A DNA stretch of 21,251 nucleotides from Verrucomicrobia subdivision 3 bacterium UBA7542 (GTDB taxonomy: Bacteria > Verrucomicrobiota > Verrucomicrobiia > Limisphaerales > UBA11358). The translations under genes were made by a program, and so were the position numbers. The stretch covers positions 1 through 21,251 of the forward strand of contig DLMG01000352.1 in assembly GCA_002479245.1 (NCBI GenBank), in the 5' to 3' direction. Shown one piece after another: positions 9,658 through 16,461 of this stretch (within the stretch, counting starts at the first letter, position 1; every line of letters begins with the position of its first letter). The notes under the pieces were generated by a model. It saw nothing but the letters and a program-made list of their open reading frames with translations. It was not told the DNA's origin and did not search any database.

Positions 9658-9755
9658 GGCGGTCGGCCGATCGCCGATTGAGAAGATGGCCGCCGTCTGC
9701 CGACGGCAACGACGGATTCAAAACCGTAAGCCAGCTGCCTGACTTCCGGTTTTTA
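9658..9755 (+). repeat. Structured three-hairpin repeat, copy A, ending in a terminator-like stem-loop
   Basis: Three hairpins follow one another. Hairpin I is GGCGGTC/GATCGCC with a GGCC loop (9658-9675). Hairpin II is GCCGTC/GACGGC with a TGCC loop (9692-9707). Hairpin III is a 13-position stem with two mismatches, 9722-9734 with 9739-9751, loop CTGC, running into TTTTT. Copy B at 16248-16347 aligns over its whole length with the same three hairpins. Here hairpin III would stop transcripts coming from eno and the protease gene; the converging response regulator gene ends at 9799. Both copies follow an enolase-tail remnant. Confidence 0.75.
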
Positions 9756-9798
9756 GTTCCTCCCGCCCCCCTCGCACCGTTGGCGAAATTGTTTTTGG

Positions 9799-10488
9799 TC
9801 AAGGTTTTTGTTCCGGCGGCTCGAAGCGGTAGCCAATTTGCCGGATGGTGTGAATGAAAATGGGCCGGGCGGGGTCCGGCTCGATTTTGTTCCGCAGCGT
9901 GGTGACAAACCGGTCGATGCTGCGGCTGGTCACCACACAATCATAGCCCCAGACAGCATTGAGAATCTCGTCGCGGGTCAACGCCCGGCCCGGTTTCTTG
10001 ACGAAGTATTCGAGCAGATTGAATTCCTTGGGTGACAATTCAATTTCCTTGTTCTTGCGGGTCAACCGTCTGGCGGAGATGTCGAGCCGCAAGCCGCCGA
10101 ATTCGTAGGCGTCCTGAACCTCTTTTTTCGCGCGGCGCAGAAACGCGGCGGCGCGGGCGAGCAGTTCTTTTATGCTGAACGGTTTGGTGACGTAATCGTC
10201 GGCGCCGAGGTTGAGGCCGAGCACGATGTCCGATTCCTCGCCTTTGGCGGTCAACATGATGACCGGCATGGCGAGTTTCTCTTCGCGAATCAGCCGGCAG
10301 ATCTCGTAGCCGTTGATCTTGGGCAGCATGATGTCGAGGATGATCAAGTCGGGTTTGGAGTTCAGCGCGGCCTTCAACCCTTTCTCGCCATCGGCGGCGG
10401 TGAGCACCTTGTAACCCTTGAACTCGAAGTTGTCTCTCAACCCGATCAACATCGTCGGGTCGTCTTCAATGATGAGCACGGTTTCCAT
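9799..10488 (-). CDS. OmpR/PhoB-type response regulator
   Basis: The 229-aa protein is a two-component DNA-binding regulator. The receiver domain (1-118) has the acidic pair Glu8/Asp9, phospho-acceptor Asp52 in LIILDIMLP, Thr80 in MLTAKG and Lys102 in VTKPF. Residues 128-225 are a winged-helix OmpR-type domain, with LSPKEFNLLEYFVKKPGRALTR around 151-172 and TLRNKIEPDP plus IRQIGYRFE near the end. Its start lies 13 bases after the stop of the histidine kinase on the same strand, so they form a cognate pair in one transcript. Target genes cannot be read from the window; the adjacent 1055-aa surface protein is a natural candidate. The ATG at 10488 is the standard start for the family (METVLIIEDD). 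Confidence 0.95.
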   Translation of the reverse strand: METVLIIEDDPTMLIGLRDNFEFKGYKVLTAADGEKGLKAALNSKPDLIILDIMLPKINGYEICRLIREEKLAMPVIMLTAKGEESDIVLGLNLGADDYVTKPFSIKELLARAAAFLRRAKKEVQDAYEFGGLRLDISARRLTRKNKEIELSPKEFNLLEYFVKKPGRALTRDEILNAVWGYDCVVTSRSIDRFVTTLRNKIEPDPARPIFIHTIRQIGYRFEPPEQKP

Positions 10489-10501
10489 GTGTCAATTCCT
10501 T

Positions 10502-12514
10502 TCAATTGCCGTTTCCCTGGCCGATGGGCAGCCTGACAGTAAAGGTGCTCCCTTGGCCTCGTTTGCTTTCGACGGTGATTTTTCCCTTATGGGCATCAAC
10601 GATGAATTTGACAATGCTCAAGCCCAGTCCGCAACCCTCGGCTTTTCGCGTCAGAGAACTGTCCACCTGGTAGAAGCGGTCAAAAATCCTGCGAATATGT
10701 CTTCGGGCCAGGCCAATGCCATTGTCGGAAACCGCAAAGCAGACATACCCATCGTCGGGAAAAATTCGAAGCGATACCCGCTTGTCGTCGGTGGTGTATT
10801 TGCAGGCGTTGTCGAGAAGATTGACGAGGACAGTGACAATCGCGTCGTGGTCGGCCTGCATTTCCGGCAGGTTGTCCGCGATATCAACGGCCAGATGACA
10901 GTCGTGCGTGGCGAATTTTGTCTTGACCGACTCAATGGCATCGCTGGCTATCGCGGCGGGTTTGGCGTCAACGATGGTGAACGCCACCTTGTTTCTTTCC
11001 ATCCGCGAGAAGGTCAGGAAGTTTTCAATCATCCGGCTGAGGCGCTCATTTTCCTTCACGGTCAAACGCAGGTATTCATTGGCCTGCGCCTCATCCCGGA
11101 CATTGCCTTCGAGCAGGGTGTCAACGAGGACGCGCATCGAGGACAGCGGCGTTTTGAGCTCGTGCGAAACGGTGGCGATGAAGTCGTTCTTCATTTCGTT
11201 CAGCCGGATTTGCCGGCCGACCGCGCGCGTTGCGAAACCGCCCGCGATCAGAATCAGCAGTATCACCAGAAAGCCGGTCCACGCGTAAACCGCGATTTGC
11301 CGGTCGGCTGCTTTCTTGAAGACATCGCTTCCCTGGAAATACAATTCGGCCTTCCAGCCGGGAAAACCATCGGGCAGGGCCGCAACGGTAAAAGGAGAGC
11401 CCGGCGGTTGGGATGTGCCCGCCACAAAACCATCCAGGGTGTTCAGTATCCGATAAGTTGACTCGGAGCCGCTGAATGCGTCGTGGTAGCCGGAGAGGAT
11501 CGAGGCCATGCCTGTATCGGACAGCAGCACCAGCAACGTTGACGACTGAATCCGGTGACGAAGGCCATAGACCGGTTTCTGGCCGAGGTCAGTTTGAAAG
11601 CAGCCGTCGAATACACCGGCGTAAGGGCGTAGCGTTTCGGCGGCGGAAATGGAAAGTTCTTCGGCAGCGGCGAGCTTTTCGAGCTGTTCCTTTGCCCTGG
11701 CGTCATCAAAGCGAAATGGACCTTGCAGCGCCTCGAGGACTTTTCGCGCGATGAAAAGGTTTTGGTTCGCCGGAAGCATGGCGCGGTCACCGGCGGGATT
11801 GTAGAGATCGCCAATCAACGCGGTGATGGTTTGATTGAAAATCCTGGAGTTCAGCGGCGATGGGCCGGATTGTTTGAGCAGGGACAACAGGAGCAACCGG
11901 GCGTTCTCGATGATGGGGCGCAAGGCCGGGTCCGCGCCCTCGGCCGATGCTGCAAAGGCGGCCTTTTGACATTGCTCTATCGCTTCATTGAATCGGCCGA
12001 GTTTGGACAAACACCGGCTTTTGCCCGTTATCGCCGCGATGGCCACGTGCGGGTCGCGATCGGTCATGAACCGGTCATAAAGTTGAGCCGCGTCGGAGTA
12101 CTGTCTTTTGGCAAATTCCTCGTGCCACGCGCCGGCCAGCGGACTGTCCGATGACACGTCGTTGCCCATCACGTCCGCGGCTCGCGGATAAACAACCGAC
12201 CCGTCTGCGCCCCACAGCACCACGCCTTGGAAATTGTTTTCCAGAACGAGGTGCCGGAAAAACGAATAGGGATTACCCGACGGATTTATCTTGTCGAGGC
12301 CGGCGACCCGGATGGCGAACAAAGATTCGGTTTTGGTGGAGGCATCGGTGAGTTTGTCCTGGTAAAGCGCAGTCAGCTTTTGCCGGACGACCAGCCGCTC
12401 GTTGGCAATCACCCGGCTCATGAACCAGAGCAAACTCACCGTGGGCAGCACCACCGCCACCGCCAGCAATGCCACCCAATGCAACTGACTTCGTCTGGTG
12501 ATGAAAGCAAACAC
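10502..12514 (-). CDS. Membrane sensor histidine kinase with large extracytoplasmic domain
   Basis: The 670-aa protein has membrane helices at about 13-31 and 408-427 enclosing a sensor region of roughly 375 residues outside the cytoplasm. Within this, 133-190 resembles TPR helices (RQYSDAAQLYDRF, LGRFNEAIEQCQKAA). The cytoplasmic part has the HisKA motif VSHELKTPLSSM with phospho-acceptor His451. The HATPase domain carries the N box NLLDNACKY (Asn569), G1 box DNGIG (597-601), F box FDRFYQVD and G2 box GCGLGLS (627-633). There is no obvious HAMP domain. The start is GTG at 12514, without a good ribosome site but 21 bases after the stop of the preceding gene, suggesting translational coupling. 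It passes phosphate to the regulator encoded just downstream. The ligand is unknown. Confidence 0.93.
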   Translation of the reverse strand: MFAFITRRSQLHWVALLAVAVVLPTVSLLWFMSRVIANERLVVRQKLTALYQDKLTDASTKTESLFAIRVAGLDKINPSGNPYSFFRHLVLENNFQGVVLWGADGSVVYPRAADVMGNDVSSDSPLAGAWHEEFAKRQYSDAAQLYDRFMTDRDPHVAIAAITGKSRCLSKLGRFNEAIEQCQKAAFAASAEGADPALRPIIENARLLLLSLLKQSGPSPLNSRIFNQTITALIGDLYNPAGDRAMLPANQNLFIARKVLEALQGPFRFDDARAKEQLEKLAAAEELSISAAETLRPYAGVFDGCFQTDLGQKPVYGLRHRIQSSTLLVLLSDTGMASILSGYHDAFSGSESTYRILNTLDGFVAGTSQPPGSPFTVAALPDGFPGWKAELYFQGSDVFKKAADRQIAVYAWTGFLVILLILIAGGFATRAVGRQIRLNEMKNDFIATVSHELKTPLSSMRVLVDTLLEGNVRDEAQANEYLRLTVKENERLSRMIENFLTFSRMERNKVAFTIVDAKPAAIASDAIESVKTKFATHDCHLAVDIADNLPEMQADHDAIVTVLVNLLDNACKYTTDDKRVSLRIFPDDGYVCFAVSDNGIGLARRHIRRIFDRFYQVDSSLTRKAEGCGLGLSIVKFIVDAHKGKITVESKRGQGSTFTVRLPIGQGNGN

Positions 12515-12535
12515 GACGTTTCAACCATTGCTTCC

Positions 12536-15500
12536 CTATTGGCCGGCGGCAAGTGTCTTAATCTCGCTCTCGGAAAGCGCGTAGTTATAGACCCGGACAT
12601 CGTCAATCAGGCCGTCGAAGCATCGGCCTTTTTTCTCGGCGTTTTCGCCGATGAGCAGGTCGAAGTTGTTCCGACCGATACCCTCCGTCCACGGGTGCGT
12701 GGCATCAAGTTTGCCGTCAACGTAAAGGCTCATGGCGCTGCCGTCGTAAACCCCGGCCACGTAATGCCATTCGCCAGGGTTGACCGTGGTTGCGCCATTG
12801 ATCGCCGCACGGTCCCAGTCATTGACCGAGAAGTGAAATTTTTCTTCCTGGTTCGAGGTGGACAACCGCCAGGAGTTGTCGCCCTTGGTTACGATGGCCA
12901 TCCATCCGACCGGCACTGTGCGTATTTGCACCCAGCAGGATACGCTCACGGCGCCGGCGAAATCGAAAGCGGACTTGTCGGCAATCCGGACAAAACTGTC
13001 ATGGCCATCCAGATCAACCGCCCCACCGATCTTGCCTTGTCCCCATTTGGCATGGCCAACCAGGGTGCCGGTGTGGTTGCCACCGCTGCTGTCCTTGGCT
13101 GTCTTGCCCTGGGTTTCATCAAACTTCCACCAGCCGACGAGGCCGGCCAGTTCTGCATTTCCAAAGGCCTGTGGATTTTCCCAGGCGTTGTCCTCCGTGG
13201 CGTGCCACGCAATCTTGGCCTTGCGTTTGCCTCCGGCGTCGTTGTCGTTCACCTGAACGTCCAGGCCGATCCTCGCGCCGGCGGAGGGCTTCGTGCCGAG
13301 CGTTGACCACGGGAACTTGATTTCCACGCGATAACCTTTGTCCGTGGTCACCAGCGCATACTGAACCCCATTGGTGCGATTGTGTTTAGACTCCAGCATC
13401 TGCGGTGAAGTTTTGTCCCAAATGAAACCGTACTGGTAATCCGTCTGGCCGTACTCAGCCGACTTGCTGTCCGTGGCATCAATATAAACCTCCACGCTGT
13501 CCGAATCGTACCAGTCTTCCGGGCTGGTGTCGTGCTTGAGTATGTCGTCTGTGACATCAACGAGCAGGTAGAGATTGTTTTCATCCCACATCGCCTTGTA
13601 GTCAGCCGAAAGATCGTTGGATGACGGCGGCGGCCCATATATGACGTTGGCAATCTTGTATGGCTTGGCGGCGTTCCAGAGGTCGTCCACCTTGCCGTCA
13701 ATGATGGGCATGCTGGCCGCCGGGAGTATCGTGGCCGGGCTTTCCTGCCGCAGTCGTCTGGCAGCGGCCTCGGTCCGGGCTTCATTGGCAATGCGCGTGA
13801 TTTGCGTGGCCGGACCAAGGACTTGATTGAGAGGTGGTATGCCGGTTATGCCCGCACTGACAGCGAAATCGTTTGGCTGCTCATCCGTGCGAAGTTCGAT
13901 GGTCGTGGCGTCCGCGGCGCGAGCGAGCTGGTCAAGGCTGGTGTTCAATTGCCCGGCCTGTTCCTCGTTGAGCGTTCCAACCTTCATCTGTGGACCCAGC
14001 AGCCGAATCGCGCCGCCGGCATTTACCAGAACCAGCTTGCTTGCGGTCGGGGCGAGCGCATTCACGGCGTTGTTCAATGGCCCTGAAACGCAGACGGATT
14101 TATGATTTTTGATGGCGGTAACCGAAGCGTTGACGACATCGCGGTTCAGCGACAGGAGCGTCGTCCCGTTGACCTGTTCCACATAACAATAAAGATTCCC
14201 TTGGCCGCCCTTGCCGATTTTATACTGTCCGGCATTGGTGTTCTGCTGGCCGGCGGACATTACCCCCAACAAAGTTGTCAGGACCTGCCGCGTCTGTTCG
14301 GGATTGCGGCTGGTAATGGCCAGCCCCAGGCGATCCGGGCCGAACATGTTTGTCGCTGAACTTGTGGCATTGCCCCCGGCGGGCATGGCGAAAAGGGTGA
14401 CCTGCTCAACATTGGCAAAGATTTCCCGCCCCACGTCAAGACCGGTGACATTTTGAATCTGGGCCCGGACCTTGTCAGCTTGAGCGGGGTCCGTCTGGTT
14501 CAGGGAGAAACTGGCCAGGGCAACGGCCTCCGCCGGCACTGCTGCCAGCGCCGCCGGGTTGATATTGGGAGTTCGAATCAGATTGTACGCGAGGCTGTGA
14601 TGTCCGTCCTTGAACGCGATTTCAGCTTGCCAGCCCAAGCCGTTGGTCTCCACCGATTCAACCAAGATCAGCTCGTCAATGTTGTTAAAATCAGCGATCG
14701 CATTGGCCGACAGGATTCCGGAAGGAACTTGCCCGGCTGGAAACATTTGCAGCAGCCGCGCATACGCCTCATCCGCATGGACCCAAACCGTCACCGCATT
14801 TTTTTGCCTTTGGGCTTTGCCCAGTTTTGCGAACGACTTGTTGCTGGACGCGAGCGTCGGTTCGGAAGTCAAACCTTTGTATTGTTTCACACACCACTGG
14901 AGCTGGCTGGCCGGCTGCGCGTAGATGATAACCTTGTCATCGTAAGCCACCGCCCCCGCGGATTTGATGGTCACGGTTTGCATGCCTTCGATGGGCTGGC
15001 CCGGAGTTCCGGCCATGCCCAGGGCGGCCAGGATCAGACCCCGCAGCGCGTCGCTCTTGCCGGGATACAGAACGGATACCGTCGGCGGATTATTTTGGGC
15101 AATGCCGGTGATGCCGATGGCCGCGCTGCGGATTTTTTTGAATTCGGCCATCATGCTCGGATTCAGGAGGGCGGCAACAATGTCCCCGGGCGATTTTTGA
15201 TTGGAGTTGGTTGCCTGCCGGCCCGCCACGGCGGCGAGCGGGTTTTCGAACGGCGTGCCTTTGAGCAGGGTTAGGATGGTTTCAACCTGTCTGCCGGGGC
15301 TGCCAAACTCCACGTATGCCAGTGTGCCGGCCGGCATCAGCGTGGCCGGATCAAAATCGGTCAATTCATCCAGAATCGGCCTGGCCTTTTCCACGATCTC
15401 GGTCTGACCCGGGTAATCCGCCACCAGTTTTTCCAGGGCCGCCCGGGCAGACGCCTCGTCTTTGAGTTTCAAGTAACACATGCCCTCCCGATACAGGGCC

Positions 15501-15703
15501 TGGGCGACGTGGTTGGGCGGCGCGGAGCCATTTTTGATGATCTGGTCGTAGGCTTTGATTGCCGAATCAAGGTTCCCCTCGACTTCTTCGGCGTAGAGAC
15601 CTTGTTGCAACAGTTCGCCGGTGGTGGCGCCGGAGGCGATGTTGCCGGTTGTGGCCAAAGCTGCGAGCAGCAGGCCCAGCATGATGATTTTGAGTGTTTT
15701 CAT
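12536..15703 (-). CDS. Secreted TPR / CBM9-like / LamG multidomain surface protein
   Basis: The 1055-aa protein starts with a signal peptide (1-25, cut near ASGA). Residues 30-112 are TPR-like (GNLDSAIKAYDQIIK, AQALYREGMCYLKL, ARAALEKLVADYP). Residues 116-650 form a long domain beginning MPAGTLAYVEFGS, of the kind I associate with DUF3352-like proteins; function unknown. Residues 661-853 are a CBM9-like sugar-binding domain (IIDGKVDDLW, MWDENNLYLLVDVTDD, DSVEVYIDAT, YRVEIKFPWSTLG). Residues 854-1055 are a LamG/concanavalin-type lectin domain (GLVGWWKFDE, GEWHYVAGVYDGSAMSLYVDG, GLIDDVRVYNYALSESEI). It is a likely carbohydrate-binding surface protein and, judged by its 21-bp spacing to the kinase gene, is co-transcribed with the two-component system. 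Whether it is sensor accessory or target is not shown. Confidence 0.85.
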   Translation of the reverse strand: MKTLKIIMLGLLLAALATTGNIASGATTGELLQQGLYAEEVEGNLDSAIKAYDQIIKNGSAPPNHVAQALYREGMCYLKLKDEASARAALEKLVADYPGQTEIVEKARPILDELTDFDPATLMPAGTLAYVEFGSPGRQVETILTLLKGTPFENPLAAVAGRQATNSNQKSPGDIVAALLNPSMMAEFKKIRSAAIGITGIAQNNPPTVSVLYPGKSDALRGLILAALGMAGTPGQPIEGMQTVTIKSAGAVAYDDKVIIYAQPASQLQWCVKQYKGLTSEPTLASSNKSFAKLGKAQRQKNAVTVWVHADEAYARLLQMFPAGQVPSGILSANAIADFNNIDELILVESVETNGLGWQAEIAFKDGHHSLAYNLIRTPNINPAALAAVPAEAVALASFSLNQTDPAQADKVRAQIQNVTGLDVGREIFANVEQVTLFAMPAGGNATSSATNMFGPDRLGLAITSRNPEQTRQVLTTLLGVMSAGQQNTNAGQYKIGKGGQGNLYCYVEQVNGTTLLSLNRDVVNASVTAIKNHKSVCVSGPLNNAVNALAPTASKLVLVNAGGAIRLLGPQMKVGTLNEEQAGQLNTSLDQLARAADATTIELRTDEQPNDFAVSAGITGIPPLNQVLGPATQITRIANEARTEAAARRLRQESPATILPAASMPIIDGKVDDLWNAAKPYKIANVIYGPPPSSNDLSADYKAMWDENNLYLLVDVTDDILKHDTSPEDWYDSDSVEVYIDATDSKSAEYGQTDYQYGFIWDKTSPQMLESKHNRTNGVQYALVTTDKGYRVEIKFPWSTLGTKPSAGARIGLDVQVNDNDAGGKRKAKIAWHATEDNAWENPQAFGNAELAGLVGWWKFDETQGKTAKDSSGGNHTGTLVGHAKWGQGKIGGAVDLDGHDSFVRIADKSAFDFAGAVSVSCWVQIRTVPVGWMAIVTKGDNSWRLSTSNQEEKFHFSVNDWDRAAINGATTVNPGEWHYVAGVYDGSAMSLYVDGKLDATHPWTEGIGRNNFDLLIGENAEKKGRCFDGLIDDVRVYNYALSESEIKTLAAGQ

Positions 15704-15736
15704 GGATTGTGTTGTGGTTATGGTAAACAGTTTTTT

Positions 15737-15958
15737 TTAGACAAAGCGATGCTCGGGTGTTCCGCGGTTGGTGGCGGGGAAATATCCGCTGGTGCAAATG
15801 CGGCCTGCTTCCCAGGCGGACAGCTCCTCCGTGCGCAGACGGCGCAGGAGTGCGCGGTTGGCGGCCGTCACCGGCAAACGCAAAGACGGCGCGGGACTGG
15901 TGTTGGAACGCAAAATTCTCGAAACGTCTGCTTCGGTGATTTCAATTTCGACTTTCAT
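15737..15958 (-). CDS. Small protein of unknown function
   Basis: The frame encodes 73 aa from the ATG at 15958 (MKVEIEITEADVSRIL). An in-frame ATG at 16003 would add 15 residues (MSKTFVNLFSKRNQF), but that stretch is AT-rich and unlike the rest. The downstream part has typical GC-rich codon use, and NRALLRRLRTEELSAWEAGRI suggests a helix. No signal peptide, membrane segment or known motif is seen. It lies 33 bases upstream of the 1055-aa surface protein on the same strand, so it may be the first gene of that operon. It could also be a chance frame. Confidence 0.45.
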   Translation of the reverse strand: MKVEIEITEADVSRILRSNTSPAPSLRLPVTAANRALLRRLRTEELSAWEAGRICTSGYFPATNRGTPEHRFV

Positions 15959-16136
15959 AAATTGATTTCTTTTGGAAAACAAATTGACAAATGTTTTGCT
16001 CATTGGCGTTTACAGTAAGGAATCAATGTTACCGTTTTGCTACCGCCTCGTCCTTTTATAAACAAAAAATTTTGCCGGCCATGGACGGATATTGTTCCGG
16101 CGCCCGCAAGAATCGCTTGAGCAACGTCGGTGGCCG

Positions 16137-16233
16137 GTGCGACGAATTGCGGCCAGCCAGGTTTTCGGCATCGAGCAACGGCCTGGCAAAAAACGCCGTT
16201 TACGCCGACACCGGCGCGCTGCCGAAGGGGCGG
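16137..16233 (+). pseudogene. Second, more decayed enolase 3'-end fragment with internal deletion
   Basis: GTGCGACGAATTGCGGCCAG (16137-16156) matches eno around 8779-8799. After a deletion of about 60 bases, 16168-16233 matches the end of eno from GCATCGAGCAA to the final CTGCCGAAGGGGCGG. In frame the last part reads NAVYADTGALPKGR, against [14 protein letters not shown] in eno. The stop codon is replaced by CCA. Unlike the 9401 fragment it keeps the extreme C-terminal codons. Structured repeat B begins 15 bases later. Confidence 0.75.
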
Positions 16234-16247
16234 CCAGTTGTCGTAAC

Positions 16248-16347
16248 GGCGGTCGGCAGACCGCCGCAGATAAAAAGACGGCCGCCGTCTGCCGCCGGCA
16301 GCTACGGATTCAAATCGGAAGTCAGACAACTGACTTTCTATTTTTTA
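16248..16347 (+). repeat. Structured three-hairpin repeat, copy B
   Basis: It aligns over its full length with copy A (9658-9755), with few small indels. Hairpin I is a perfect 7-bp stem GGCGGTC/GACCGCC (16248-16265). Hairpin II is GCCGTC/GCCGGC (16284-16299) with one mismatch. Hairpin III pairs 16312-16325 with 16330-16343 around an ACAA loop and runs into a T-tract. At the third position of stem III, counting from AA in both copies, A has C-G and B has T-A, a compensatory change that supports a selected structure. No gene on the plus strand reads into this copy, so it is not simply the terminator of a neighbouring gene. Confidence 0.75.
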
Positions 16348-16461
16348 AAGTTCAAGCTTCGGTTGCTTGTGCCGGCTCCCGGCGGCCTCGTTAAAATTGG
16401 GGACACCGTTTGAATAATTTCCGATTTCTTTCTTCCGGTTTTTGAGCTATATTGGAATCCA

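Larger units (their letters stand above)
16004..16461. other. Gene-free region holding a decayed enolase tail and repeat copy B
   Basis: This 458-bp region lies between the divergent starts of the small unknown gene and the arabinofuranosidase-like gene. It holds the enolase remnant (16137-16233) and structured repeat B (16248-16347), both listed separately. The first 75 bases are AT-rich and include TTTATAAAAGG on the minus strand, a possible -10 region for the minus operon. The last 110 bases should hold the promoter of the next gene, but no convincing hexamer pair is visible. A 140-codon frame crossing the region is explained by the remnant and has no independent support. Confidence 0.55.

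Noticed and set aside
9553..9755. CRISPR array or tRNA-like structure
   Set aside because: The palindrome and hairpins are single or paired elements with no regularly spaced direct repeats, and no cloverleaf with anticodon arm is visible.
15985..16016. Plus-strand promoter TTGACA ... TACAGT
   Set aside because: The spacer is about 21 bases, too long for a sigma-70 promoter, and no plus-strand gene follows within 440 bases.
15991..16413. 140-codon plus-strand frame in the gap before the arabinofuranosidase-like gene
   Set aside because: It reads through the enolase remnant and the structured repeat; there is no ribosome site and no coherent protein.
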